Assembly (NCBI GenBank): GCA_932521025.1 | Contig: OW051468.1 | Span: 8,866,064 to 8,930,063 of the forward strand | Length of the DNA stretch: 64,000 nucleotides | Reading direction: 5' to 3' | Source: Oscheius onirici | Taxonomy: Eukaryota; Nematoda; Chromadorea; Rhabditida; Rhabditidae | Position numbers and translations under genes: made by a program | Shown: positions 44,416 through 55,475 of the stretch, piece by piece | Numbering within the stretch: position 1 is the stretch's first letter | Layout: every line of letters begins with the position of its first letter | The notes under the pieces: generated by a model | Databases searched by the model: none | Told to the model about the DNA's origin: nothing | What the model saw: the letters and a program-made list of their open reading frames with translations, nothing else

Positions 44416-45848
44416 CTTGGGAGGTAACTACCTGGAAAAATAGCGGATTTTGAGCGATAAAAATGGATAGCTCGATGTAAGCGATAAAAAGCTGGGATAC
44501 GTCGATTAGGAGCGGTATATTTGTCAAGTGCGGCCGAATGGTCAAACAAAACGTACTGGACACGGAGAATGATGTTTATTTCCGGAATTCTATAGCAAAA
44601 ATTAGGCGAACAAATTGTGAGAAAGTTAATCAAAACAAGAAGCATGAAACCTGCTGATGTGCACTTTACAACGAGCTGTGCGATTTGCAGAGACAAGGCA
44701 ACCTGAGAATTTTCAATGAACAACGGACTATTTTGTTACTTTTCAACCGGAAGAGACGAGAAATGGACAGAAAACAAAAAGAACATGTAAAACAAGTCAA
44801 CGAAGGTCAAAACACCCAAGAAAGGAATAGCTGCTACGGAACAATCGATTTTCAAGTAAATTGGCTCCATTTTCGTGAGATAAGATAGCTGAATTTCCAG
44901 AATTATGGGAAGAGAAAAACGGAAAATGTGAGGCAGTAAAAGAAGCCCGAATTTGGCTGCTCTTCAATTTTAGACGTGGACTTGCTGCCTACTGTAAAAT
45001 TTGAGCAAGCTTACGGCAGCCCAGCAACATTTCGAACATTTCAAGAATAGAAAATCGATTTCTTCTTGAAAACTGAGAAAATGAGATTAAAAAGTCATAA
45101 CACGTGAAGAAATCTGATAACTCCGTATTTTGAGGCATTATACAGCGAAAGGGGAATGTTTCGGTATTTTTGAAACACACTAGCAAAGTTTCTGATGATT
45201 GTTTTTGCGCAGTAATAGTCGAGTAAAAGTTTAAAGAGACGACAGGAGAGAGAAAACTAGAAATCGCTTCCTCAATGACCCGCCATTATTGGACCTCTTG
45301 GAATTCAAATTCTAGGTGCGAGGAAATTCAAATTTTGTGAAAACACTAATTTCCTCCAGTGTTTTTATTAGTTCAGAGACTCTGAACTAAAAAAACTTTG
45401 AATCAGATCACAAGGCAGTTGTAAATCTGGAGAGTAAGCTGTAGTACATAACATGCTATCAGAACTGAATTTGGTACTACCTCTTCCCTTTCCCTTTAGT
45501 TTCTTACTACCTCCATAAATTCCCGTTTGATTTTTGCAAATCTTTCAGTTTTCGTACTGTTTCTCACTGTTTCTCTGACAGCATATCTCATGTTTCTCGA
45601 TTCTGGCTCTCTCAATCGGAACAGATTGTGCTTACAACTAGACCTGGTTCCTATCCCAACTGTTCTCTTGTTCTTTTGTCCAATCTTCGAGGCCTTTCCC
45701 AGCATTGTCCATGCTTGTTTTCGCTTTTCTCTATTTGTAATCACCGTGCTGACAATTCGAGGCCGATCTCTGATCTCGGTCAGCGTCTCTAAAGAGCTCC
45801 GCCCCTTGCCACAACCTCAGTCCGATCACCGGCATCCACAGAAGAAAC
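44416..45848. other. Divergent spacer between ERp44 and the first GST
   Basis: Two genes face away from each other across 1.4 kb. No coding region is supported. An acceptor-like CCACAG occurs seven bases before the GST ATG. A CT-rich and AG-rich stretch at 45480-45800 has open frames on both strands but no domain character. Confidence 0.5.
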
Positions 45849-47032
45849 ATGGTTCTCAAGCTCACTTACTTCAACGTCCGCGGTCAGTTTCATTCCGTTT
45901 TATTCTCTAAAAACAGATTTTCAGGCTACGGAGAGTATATCCGCACTCTCCTGATCGACAACGATTTCGAGTTTGTCGATGAGCGCATTGAAGGAGCCGA
46001 TTGGCCCAAGCTGAAGGATGAAATGGTAGAGCCCATCATTCTCGAAAAGGAACAATCAATTTCAGCCTCTGGGACAGATGCCCGTCCTCGTCGAAGGCGA
46101 CAAGAAGATTCCCCAGACTGGCGCCATTCTCAGACACCTGGCTCGTACTCACGGTGAGTCCTGGACAAAGAATTGAGTGAAAAAAGACTTTTCTATTGAT
46201 TTGACCTTGATCGACAGCGGTAAACAAGGCCGTGCCAAAGAGTTACCACTATCTAATCGGTGATATTTCGAAAGATGACGATAACGGCTCGAAAATGTGT
46301 TGTGGAGATTAGTTGTTCCTCAGATTAGCAAAACCTCAATTTTCTAGATCATGCTTACATTTTCCAGTTTTGTGATCTTCAGAAAAGTTGTAGTATTTGT
46401 TGAACTCTACAAATTTTCAGAACATGCAAAGTCGTAAAATGAATGGGTCACCTAGAAAATTGAGGTTCCTTCCCAAAGTCCTGAAAATGGGGGGGGGGGT
46501 AAAAGAAGACAGGCTGTTTGTTAAATAGTACGAATAGAGGTCCATTTGAGGTCAAAAAACAACAAGACAAGAGGTATTAAAGCTTTTTTTCAGGCCTCTA
46601 TGGAGAGACCGAATGTGATCGTACTTTCCTCGACGTCTTCTTTGACTCTGTTCGTGACATGCGTACCTTCTTCAACAAAATGGCTTACGGAGACTGGGTA
46701 AGTATATCAGAGCACTGAAAACGAAAAATTTCCAGTCTGGAAAGGAAGAATTTGACAAGACGAGCTATCCCACGGAGCTGCAGAAGTTGGAGAAGCTGTT
46801 CGCCAAGCACAATGAGGGCAAGGGATTCATCCTTGGGGATAAGGTCTCCTTCGTCGACTATGTCCTCTTCGAAGAATTGGATCTGGCTTTGGCTAGCAAT
46901 GCCAAGAATCTGGATACAGTTCCCCTGCTGAAGGCCTTCCATCACCGTTTCTCGCAGCGCCCCAAACTTCAAGAATACTTCAAGAAGAGGGCCGCTGCCA
47001 AGACTCCCTTCACTGGCAATGGACAAATCTAA
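45849..47032 (+). CDS. Glutathione S-transferase, pi class (copy A)
   Basis: Cytosolic detoxification enzyme conjugating glutathione to electrophiles. Exons 45849-45882, 45925-46025, 46066-46153, 46594-46697 and 46736-47032 give 207 aa. The thioredoxin-like N-domain has LTYFNVRGYGEYIRTLL with the catalytic Tyr near residue 7, and the glutathione-binding LGQMPVLVEG and QTGAILRHLARTHGLYG. The helical C-domain has GDKVSFVDYVLFEELDL and ends FTGNGQI, like the NGNGKQ end of pi-class enzymes. A palindromic repeat lies in the fourth intron. Compared with copy B at 54323-55475, it has one extra intron after NVRG and otherwise shares all intron positions. Confidence 0.94.
46331..46469. repeat. Palindromic repeat, GTTGTAG family copy 3
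   Basis: Ends AAACCTCAATTTTCTAG and CTAGAAAATTGAGGTTCC are reverse complements. The core has AGAAAAGTTGTAG and CTACAAATTTTCAGAACATG. It is in an intron of GST copy A, 20 bp from a run of ten G at about 46490. Confidence 0.75.
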
Positions 47033-47634
47033 ATATTTTTATATTCTTGTGCTTGTACTTTTCAATGAATTCATTTCTCTTGAGTAAGGGTAGCTGAGAA
47101 CAAGTAACTGTCAACTTGAAGTCCCTTCTTTGCAGTCAACTTCTCAGACTGAATCAGAAACGCAAGCTCTTTGAGACATGAATTTCGGCAGTTGTTCAAT
47201 ACAGATAAGGATGGTAAACATTGACACTGAAAGTCAAAAATTAATTCTACCAGTATGCTAACGACGTAAATGTTACGCCGAATGCTAGGAAACACTCCGC
47301 TGGACAGATGGAACAACGATCGGCTGAGACAACTTACTGGACTGAAAGATTGGAATCAGGCTGTCAAGATGAGCATGCATGCTAAATGGGACACAAGGGT
47401 TGTGGTAGGACCTGTTCCGAATGGACTCCACTAGAAGGTAGAAGTACGCCATGTAGATGGGTAAAGTTTCAGATTCGCCAACAGAGTTTCTAAAGATGGA
47501 ATGAGAACAACTGAAAGAATTCTGGAAAAGAAAATAAAAATTGTCAAAAGGTCTATTTCGGTGGAGACAGGGGGTCTTCTCGAAATTAGGGGGAGAGGAA
47601 GAAAGGAGACTGTATTAAAGCTTTTATTTCTAAA
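47033..47634. other. Spacer between GST copy A and the unknown intronless gene
   Basis: Convergent 3' ends of a plus- and a minus-strand gene. No additional gene or clear repeat. A GGGGG/AGGAAG purine-rich patch precedes 47634. Confidence 0.5.
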
Positions 47635-48102
47635 TTAGTCGATACTCATGTCGGCGATGATGACGATGGGTCCCTCATCCTTTCCAATAACCTCTGCCAG
47701 AGTCTTGTCAAAGTCTTTCCTTTCCAGAGGACGAGATCCGTCGTGAGTCTTCAGCGCCAGCCGTGGCTCGAAACGTCCCTCCACCAGATGGCTCTTGATT
47801 CCGTTGCGGAAGTCGACCAACACATCACGCATCTTCGTCGTACTGGAAAATTCCGAGTTGTGGGCGATCTTCGTTCCTCCCGCGTTGAAGAAGACGAAGC
47901 TGATTGGCTGGAACGTTTTGACGGGAGTGATGACGGGACCCTTGGGCTCGGCCGTCAGCTGGTAGACGTAGTGATACTTGCCATCCGGGCGACGCGTACA
48001 CTCCAACTTGACATCAAGGACTCTCATCGGACCGAGGATTTCCGTCATGTAGGGCGAGACCATGTTCTTCAGGGCCTCATTGCTCAGGCTGCTAGTCGAC
48101 AT
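47635..48102 (-). CDS. Unrecognised intronless protein, 155 aa
   Basis: A single open frame without introns, strongly coding in composition and well over the background ORF length. It shows alternating strand and helix character: ILGPMRVLDVKLECTRRPDG, YHYVYQLTAEPKGPV, FQPISFVFFNAGGTKIAH, MRDVLVDFRNGIKSHLVEG and the end GPIVIIADMSID. There is no signal peptide, transmembrane span or Cys motif, so a cytosolic protein is likely. I do not recognise the family. Its start is 174 bp from that of ClpX on the opposite strand, suggesting a shared promoter. It is the only intronless gene in the window, which may point to a retrocopy or to a small ancestral gene. Confidence 0.8.
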   Translation of the reverse strand: MSTSSLSNEALKNMVSPYMTEILGPMRVLDVKLECTRRPDGKYHYVYQLTAEPKGPVITPVKTFQPISFVFFNAGGTKIAHNSEFSSTTKMRDVLVDFRNGIKSHLVEGRFEPRLALKTHDGSRPLERKDFDKTLAEVIGKDEGPIVIIADMSID

Positions 48103-48276
48103 CGGGAGGCGAGAGTCTGGACAAGTGGAGTCGTGGTAGAGTGACTTTCTGAAGCTTTTATAATCTTTTTCCTAGTTTTCTTTTTGTAAAGTTTTATTTT
48201 TTATTCTGCAATTGTTTGCAATTTTAAAAAGGACTAAAGCAATTACTAAACAAGCCACTGTCTTCTGCTACTCACC
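48103..48276. promoter_or_regulatory. Compact bidirectional promoter
   Basis: 174 bp separate the start codons of two divergent genes (unknown 155-aa protein and ClpX). The middle is T-rich (TTTTTCCTAGTTTTCTTTTTG) and A/T-rich. No TATA box stands out. Confidence 0.5.
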
Positions 48277-50579
48277 ATGCGAGCTGCCGCTTCTCGTCTT
48301 CTTCACTCGGCTCCCGGTAGTTTCTACCAGCTGAATCGAGGTAAGTGTCTGACAAATATAGTCCATTTTCAACAAAGAGTGACAGCTTCTTTTACTCGTC
48401 TGAAAGTAATATTCCCCATGTGAAACAAACTTACCCGTCCGAACATAAAAACCCCTTCCGAAACAAGAAGACTCACCGTAAAGACTGCGCTTGTTCGTTT
48501 TTCGTTTTTTTTCCCAAAATAGAGTTTGGCAGTATCAAAATATTGCTATGCAGAAACTTTTCTTGGACGGCCTAGTCCTACGATGTGGACAGCGTCATCC
48601 GTCATTTGACTTACCCATTCGAGGCAGTATTTTCTCTTCTGACAATGTCAGACAATTTTGAGTCCGAGAATTCAATATTCCAACTAGATTCAAGCTCCCT
48701 TTTCGTAGGCTGCCCAATCTGGGGTTCTCGTTTTCACCACGCCGGAGTGTTCTGTTCCATTTTTTTGCTACCTGAGGATTTCGTGATCCGCAGTCCTTGG
48801 AACTGCCATTCTACGTTGGAAATGGACTGCTGGGATGAAAGGGACATAGTAGAAAAAAGAAGAGAGATCGGATAGCCTGACAAACAGTAAGAACAAATTT
48901 TCCAGGCATGCGGATGATGCTGCCTCCCTATTCGCAGGACAGACGCGGTCGTGCTCGTCCGCCTCGCGAGAAAGAAGATCGTCTTTCCCACATGCCTCCG
49001 TCTTCCCTGATGCCACATGGATTCGACAGTCGCGAAGACTTGTCTCCCTTGACTGTTCCCTATCCGAAGGAAATCGTCTCCTATCTGGATCAGTTTGTCA
49101 TTGGACAGGACCTGGCCAAGAAGACATTGGCTGTCGGCGTCTACGAGCACTACAGTCGCGTCGAATTCAACGCTCGAAGTCGCGAGAAACAGATGATTCG
49201 GGAGATACTCGACAATGCCTACGTTCGAGAGAGCAAGAACCATCCGAAGGTTCAGAAGAAGACTCGTTCCGGCTTCGAACTGCCCGAAGATCCGGAAGAC
49301 GACATCCAGATGGACAAGTCAAACATCGTACTCCTCGGCCCGTCCGGATCCGGCAAAACTTATCTGACTACTCGTCTTGCCAAAGCTCTGAATGTCCCGA
49401 TAGCTCTCTGTGACTGTACGACGTTGACTCAAGCCGGCTATGTAGGAGACGATGTAGACAGCGTGATCCAGAAGCTTCTAGTCAATGCCGAAGGCGATTT
49501 GGAGGCCGTTCAACGCGGTATCGTGTTCCTGGACGAATTCGACAAGATCTACACCTCTTCGGATCCGACTCACACGGCGGGAAATCGCGATGTTGGAGGT
49601 CGAGGAGTACAGCAGGCTCTTCTGAAGATTGTGGAAGGCTCGAAGTGTCTCGTAAAGAATCCGTTGGCATCAAATCAGAAGGTACGTTTTCCTGTTGGTC
49701 TTCCTTTGGCCAAATCACTGTGATTTGTAATATAACATGGGGTAACGGCGACTGAAAGTGCGAGGAACTTTGCAGCGTAGCGCAGTGGCTAAGTAGACTG
49801 ATTACGGATCTTTTGTGTCCAGTTCAATCCCAATTGGGGTTGAAATTTTTTTGCTATGTTTATGAAACGATCATAAAGATTGTTTGGCGAATTCAAACAG
49901 AGTAGGAAAGACTTGAGAGATGACCCATTTGCAGGTGGAAATCGACACGACAAACATCCTCTTCATCGCTTCGGGAGCCTTTGCCGGTCTGGACAGACTC
50001 GTGGCCCGTCGTCTCAACCAGCGCAGTCTCGGCTTCAGCAACGGGTCCGATGTCTCCTCCGTCTCGACCAACACGAATCTTTTCGAAGCTCTGACTGGCA
50101 AAGATGAGGTGGAAGCAGCCGCTGCCCGTAGCCGCCTTCTGACAGAGACCGACCAAAATGATCTCATCTCCTTCGGAATGGTTCCCGAACTCGTCGGTCG
50201 TTTTCCCGTCCTGGTCCCCTTCGATGAGCTCGACGAGCAGTGTCTTCTCCAAGTTTTGACTCGTCCCAGGAATAGTCTCATCGCGCAGGCTCGTGCTCTC
50301 TTCGCCGAGGACGACATCGAACTCGAGATGACCGACTGTGCTCTGGCGGAAATGGCCAAAATTGCTGTCAAGAGGAAGACGGGTGCCAGAGCTTTGCGTT
50401 CTATTCTGGAGAGGGCTCTGCTGACGGCCAAGTACGAGTGTCCAGGAGAGCCGGGACTTGTTCGCATCACGGCAGATGTCATTCGTGGAGAGAAGCCCTA
50501 CGAGTGGAAGAAGAGGAGTGAAGAGCCAGTGTTGGTTGGCAAGGCCAAGATCAATACTAATCTGGCAAGAAATGAATAA
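48277..50579 (+). CDS. CLPX: Mitochondrial ClpX AAA+ unfoldase
   Basis: ATP-dependent unfoldase of the mitochondrial matrix that feeds ClpP. Exons 48277-48340, 48906-49681 and 49935-50579 give 494 aa. A basic presequence ([21 protein letters not shown]) precedes the AAA+ core. Motifs are [20 protein letters not shown], Walker A GPSGSGKT, the pore loop GYVGDDV, Walker [11 protein letters not shown] and [21 protein letters not shown] in [15 protein letters not shown] may be the ClpP-docking loop. [16 protein letters not shown] and the sensor-2 [13 protein letters not shown] follow. The four-Cys zinc-binding domain usual at the N-terminus is not visible between presequence and AAA+ core. The second intron contains a tRNA-like SINE unit. 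Confidence 0.96.
49775..49845 (+). repeat. tRNA-like SINE unit in CLPX intron
   Basis: GCGTAGCGCAGTGGCTAAG (A-box-like) is followed 40 bp later by CAGTTCAATCCC (B-box-like). It shares GCGTAGCGCAGTGGC, TGATTAC and the T-rich tail with the unit at 54655. It does not fold into a full tRNA. Confidence 0.6.
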
Positions 50580-51090
50580 ACTTTTAGATTGTAGTCTACT
50601 TTAGCCCCTTACTAAATTTTGGGACTTTTGAAGAAACCTCAATTTTCAAGCTCATCAATGCATTTTTCAGCTTCGTGATGTTCAGCAAATTTGTAGAGAT
50701 TGTCAAATACTACAACTTTGCTGAACAGCACAAAACGGGAAAACGCATGGATGAGCTAAAAAATTGAGGTTTCTCCTGAAAGTGGGGGTGACAAAGTTAG
50801 TTTCCCTTCACCAATACTTTTGAATCAGGGAACTCGTCAGCGAAAAGTCCCCGTTTTCAATAGATGGTTTCTTTGTCATATTCGTTTTCTTAGAAAGTAC
50901 AGAAAGTATAGGATAGTCCTTTACGAAAATTGTGGGTGTGGCCACAGGTGGTCCTTTCCTCCACCCTGCCTAGTCTATCTCTCTCCGTTCGGCTGCCAAC
51001 AGAGTAAGCGCCGAGAGCGAGAGAGACAAGAGAGCGTTGACCCTTCGCCCGCCGTTTCTTTACACACTTCCGTAGGGGCATCGATCGCTC
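50580..51090. other. Spacer between CLPX and the LRR gene
   Basis: Holds the palindromic repeat at 50633-50773, then the 5' flank of the LRR gene, with a purine-rich GAGAGCGAGAGAGACAAGAGAG stretch near 51015. No gene supported. Confidence 0.55.
50633..50773. repeat. Palindromic repeat, GTTGTAG family copy 4
   Basis: The best-preserved copy. Ends GAAACCTCAATTTTCAAGCT and AGCTAAAAAATTGAGGTTTC pair. The core has TGATGTTCAGCAAATTTGTAG and CTACAACTTTGCTGAACAGC. It lies 54 bp after the CLPX stop codon, so it may fall in the 3' UTR and fold in the RNA. Confidence 0.8.
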
Positions 51091-53791
51091 ATGCTGCCGG
51101 TGCCCAGGATGCACAGTACTGTACTACTTGTACTATTTCTAGCAGTCTTTTCTTCCGTCTCCGGAGGTCAGTTCCTTTTTTTTGCACTTTTCTTGGATCA
51201 GTGGGCGCACCATTACAATGACCTTCTCGCGCGAGATAAGCCCTCACCGCAACTAATTTATGACCTTGACTACGGCTATGTTAATTGTATACTGACGAGG
51301 AGAATAGAACTGGTTTAGTGGTGAGGGAATAAGTTGCAGACAGTTATCAGTCGCGATATCTTTCACCTAAATGACCCGTTCTATTGAAAAAGCTTTGCAG
51401 CGACAGACAAGACAATTAGACCAGACTAACTGATCCAAAAAGAGTTCTGACCAGACAAGTCAGGCCAAACCCTTCTGTACCAAAGGCAGTATAGTTCCCT
51501 ACTCCTGTCTTCTGCCAGACCTATTTCGCTAAACTTTTTCTAGCCCGATCATGGTCTGCGAATCACCAGAATCAAAGGGTACCGCACTTTTCTCCAACAC
51601 TTCTCGAAGGAGGTCGGAGGTAGCTCGAAGGGAAGAAGTCCTATATATTATAGGAATCCGGTGACGAGATTACACCTGGTTCCCGAACTGGTGATGAAAC
51701 TACACAATCAGTACTGTATACTGAACTTAAAACTGTCTATCTCTCTCTCTGTCTGTCTGAACCACCTGCCCCTGTTCTCACTGTATACAATTAATTGTAG
51801 ACTCGTACAGTCAAATGTGTAATCTCACATCCTCTCTGTTTGTTTTCAACTATTACGTACACATCATCGTCCTTACACTTAATGACTGTCTAATCGTAGC
51901 TTTAAGCCCCGCCGTTCATAATACTCGTTGTAATATGCGCGAGAGTGAACACTTTTCACACCAGTCGGTTAACAGCTGGTCATCAAAAGACTCCCGAAGA
52001 TTGACATTTTTCAACGGGAAAGTAACTTTAGCGTTTTTAGATCGGTCGGCGAGGAGGAGGCCGTACGAAGCTTCTTGTCCAGAAAGATGTCGGTGTACGG
52101 CAAATGTTCTCGACTGCAGAAATGCCAAATTGACGAAGGAGGATCTGGAAACGGTAAGACAGATAATATCACGAAAAACTCTATTTCAGGTCCGACCACA
52201 AGCCTTCGTTGAGCTGGACACTATTGACTTTTATGGTGCCAAATTGGGAGATGTCAGTGATGGAATCTTTCCGGAAGGTAATTTGTTCTTTTTCCCCTTC
52301 AAAGTAATCCTAAAAGAGAACTAAAAACAACTATTTTTTCAGGCGTCGTGCATCCTATGGTCACACAAGCCAATTTTACGAATTGTGCCATCACAAGAAT
52401 CTCTTCCAAGACTTTTGCCCAGCTTCCCAATCTCGAGTACCTTGATTTGAGCGGCAATATCATCGATTACTCCGGCAGAGGAACTTTTGATGCGACTAAA
52501 AAGTAAGATTTCCTAGGTTTTTTTTAAATAGGAACGTTAAGACTGAAGAAAGTTGATCTGACCCACGCTTTGAGACGGAGGTCGACAGACAAGTCGAATG
52601 CCGACCTGTTGGCTCAGATGTTTGACGGACAAGCAAGAGACTATCTAGTGGATTTGGGGGATGTTCGGCTGAATGAGAACGATCTGAAGTTTATTCACTC
52701 CAGCACTTTTTGCAAGGTGAGTCAGTACTTTAGCCTCTCACCAAACTCCTTCGTCTGACAGTGATAAAAACAGTTCTAAACCTGTATTTTGTTGTTTTTG
52801 AATTCTACCCTCTTATTCCCTAGTGTTCACGTCTTCCTCAGACAACACTGTGTCCCTTGACTTCTCCATCCTCTACCACAGCAGAGACGAATTTGTTCGA
52901 ACTTAGAACACCATGCCCAAAACTTCGAGGTCCTGGAGAAGTGAACTAACATCCAGACAGAGTCAGCTCCATCGTCTCATCTCTTTTTATTGTCAGTATC
53001 AACCTGTCTCTTGTCCTCTCTAGAAACACCAGTAGCTCCAATTCTAAATTCAAAGCTCACTATCATATCCTTCTCCAAATATCTTCCCATCAAATCCTAA
53101 CAGAAACTTAATTGTCTCAACGGTTTCTAGGTCCCAGACAAACGAACAAAGATCCAGATACCATAGCTTTTTGAAAGAGTTGACTGTTAGTCTAATGTTC
53201 CTTGTTCATTCAACCCGATTTCAAAAATGTGACCTTTCAGCTACGTGGTCTCATCCAGCTTCATCTGGCCGACAACGAGCTCAGCACTTTCGACGTCCAA
53301 GAAGGCTGTCTGAAAGAGCTGAAAATGCTCGACATCAGTGGAAACAATTTTACACTCGTAAGTTCCCAGTTTCTTTTTATTCATGCATTAATCTTCAGCT
53401 GACTGCCAACTTCTGGGACCACATGAACGGTCTGACTGCATTGGACTTTTCCCGCAACCCGCTGAACTGTTCCTGTGACCTGGAGCCCTTCTTCAAGATT
53501 GCCCAATCTGAGACGGAGGACTTTGTAAATCAAGGACTGACAATTTGCGCTTCACCAGAATATCTCAAGGGCAAGAACATATTCGAGCTGAAGGATGACT
53601 TGTGTGTCCTGCAAGCACAGAAAAGCAAAGGCGGATACGGTTTCTGGACCTTTTTCTTCCTGGTTCTTGTAGCTGGAGGCGTCCTCTTTGCCTATCGTCA
53701 TTACAGACGCAGGAGACGACATGACGTGCCTTTCGAATTCGGCTACAGCGGATTAGAAGCCGACGACGAGGTTCAGCCAGAATTTGTTTAG
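51091..53791 (+). CDS. Leucine-rich-repeat single-pass membrane protein
   Basis: Cell-surface receptor or adhesion protein, ligand unknown. Exons 51091 (or 51109)-51166, 52041-52153, 52190-52277, 52343-52502, 52542-52716, 53241-53357 and 53399-53791 give 373 (or 367) aa. The signal peptide is STVLLVLFLAVFSSVSG. An N-terminal Cys cap follows (CPERCRCTANVLDC), then LRRs (LPNLEYLDLSGNIIDY, LRGLIQLHLADNELS, LKELKMLDISGNNFT, LTALDFSRNPLNCSCDLEPF) and a C-terminal Cys cap. The transmembrane helix is WTFFFLVLVAGGVLFAY. A short Arg-rich then acidic tail follows. Two introns are 36-39 nt; intron 1 is 0.87 kb. AATAAA at 53890-53895. The start codon choice between the two ATGs is open. Confidence 0.92.
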
Positions 53792-54322
53792 ATGATTGAT
53801 TACGGGTCATTTGTGCAATCAAAATTATCAAAACGTGCCTTGGAAAGGAGAGAAAAAGAAAGATGAGCTCAAACGTGTCTATTCCGAGTAATAAATGTGT
53901 TTTTTTTTGTTAGAAATATGCGACAGGAAGGAATCTCCTGAACACAACGATGGCTGTCGGTGCCTGGCCTATTGTAACGCACAAGAGTTTTTTTTTCGAG
54001 TCCTTGAGAACACTCCATTGTCCGTAATTGTCAGGACAGACTTGTCCGACTAACCCAGCCAGAACTTGAAAAAATTTACAAACAGAACTTGTCAGAACTT
54101 CAAGAGTTCGGAGAATCAGAAGAGCTATTGAACTTTTGTTCCATCGTCCAAAGATTGCATGGCAAAAATAATGTAATTTCATCTAATTGTCATCAAAAAC
54201 GGCATCTGTCACTAATACTCAGTTAACCACTGATCAGTCTGTGTTGAAATAATCTCCGCTGCGCTCTAATCGACCTGCCCCCAGCAGACCAGTCTGTGTG
54301 CCGCGCTGCTCTCTCTGTTGTC
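53792..54322. other. Spacer between LRR gene and GST copy B
   Basis: Holds the LRR poly(A) signal and the 5' flank of GST copy B. No gene or structured repeat seen. Confidence 0.55.
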
Positions 54323-55475
54323 ATGTCTCCCAAGTTGCAATACTTTGACCTTCGAGGACTCGGAGAATACATCCGAACTCTTCTCATCGACAACAAGATT
54401 GAGTTTGAAGATGAGCGAATCCAGATGGGCGAAGAATGGGAAGCCAAGAAGAAGACCATGGTGAGTTGTCTTTTTGCGAAAATTTACGAAAAAAAAATTT
54501 CAGCCTCTCGGGCAAATGCCGGTCTGGAATGAGGGAGAGAAGAGAATTCCTCAGAGTGGAGCTATTTTGAGACACTTGGGACGTACTCATGGTGAGTTAT
54601 GGTGAGCCTCCGGCCATGTTGATTAGCTATACACGTAACACCTTAGGTCTTTACCGCGTAGCGCAGTGGCAAGATGTCTGATTACAAATGTATATAGACT
54701 CGGGCTCGGTTCACTCCATCGTCAAATTTTTTGCTTTATTATTAGGCATTTTAAAAAAACTGTTTATTCGGTATTCAAGGTAGTTCACCTGACCGAGATC
54801 ACATCTGAAGAGAAGAGGGTTCTTGAAGTGATGGTGAGCGCGTTGAATGATCAGGGTTGCTCAAGCTACGGGATCCGCTGGACAGGCTAGGCTGGCGAGA
54901 AATGCCAGGGTAGACTATCTGCGTGTACTACCACCCGGGATTCAACTTGCGATCGCTTTCTTCATAGACTGTCATCCTATCCACTTGACTATCCGGGCCC
55001 TCCTTTTTTTTTACCTATTCTAATTTTCAGATCTCTACGGAGAGACCGAATGTGACCGTGTCCTCATCGACGTCATGCAAGAGTCACTGAAAGACATGCG
55101 CTTCAAATACGCCATGCAGGTCGTTTTCGGAGATTTCGTAAGTCAGTTGGAAATACCTATACAGTCAGTTGATTCCAGGACAAGAAGGACGAATACGACA
55201 AAGAAACTTATCCTCTTGAGCTCCAGAAGATTGAGAAACTTTTCAAGACTCGCAATGAGGGAAAGCAGTTTGTTCTCGGAGAGAAGATCTCCTTCGTCGA
55301 CTATGTCCTTTTCGAAGAACTGGAGCTGGCTCTGACCAGCAATGCCAACAATTTGGAGACTGTTCCTGTCTTGAAGGCCTTCCATGAGCGATTCTCTCAG
55401 CGTCCCAACTTGAAGACCTATTTGGCTAAACGAGCCGCTGACAAGCCTGTCTTCCACGGAAATTACAAAATTTAA
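54323..55475 (+). CDS. Glutathione S-transferase, pi class (copy B)
   Basis: Paralogue of the GST at 45849-47032. Exons 54323-54460, 54504-54591, 55031-55137 and 55179-55475 give 209 aa. The catalytic Tyr is in LQYFDLRGLGEYIRTLLIDN. LGQMPVWNEGEKRIPQSGA and ILRHLGRTHDLYGETECD form the glutathione site. GEKISFVDYVLFEELELAL and the end FHGNYKI close the helical domain. The end departs from the NGNG pattern of copy A. It lacks the first intron of copy A; the other three introns match in position and phase. The second intron has taken up two tRNA-like units in opposite orientation. Confidence 0.94.
54655..54730 (+). repeat. tRNA-like SINE unit in GST copy B intron
   Basis: GCGTAGCGCAGTGGCAAGATG, then TGATTACAAATG and CGGTTCACTCC, with a T-rich tail (GTCAAATTTTTTGC). 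It shares its first half and tail with the unit at 49775-49845. Confidence 0.6.
54930..55000 (-). repeat. Second tRNA-like unit in GST copy B intron
   Basis: On the minus strand, GGGCCCGGATAGTCAAGTGG (A-box-like) is followed by GTTGAATCCCGGG (B-box-like). The ends GGGCCCGG and CCCGGG are complementary in part. It differs from the neighbouring unit, so it may be another SINE family or a tRNA pseudogene. Confidence 0.5.

Noticed and set aside
45480-45800. Open frames on both strands in the ERp44-GST spacer
   Set aside because: Codon use looks random, no start context or splice continuation, and no similarity that I recognise.
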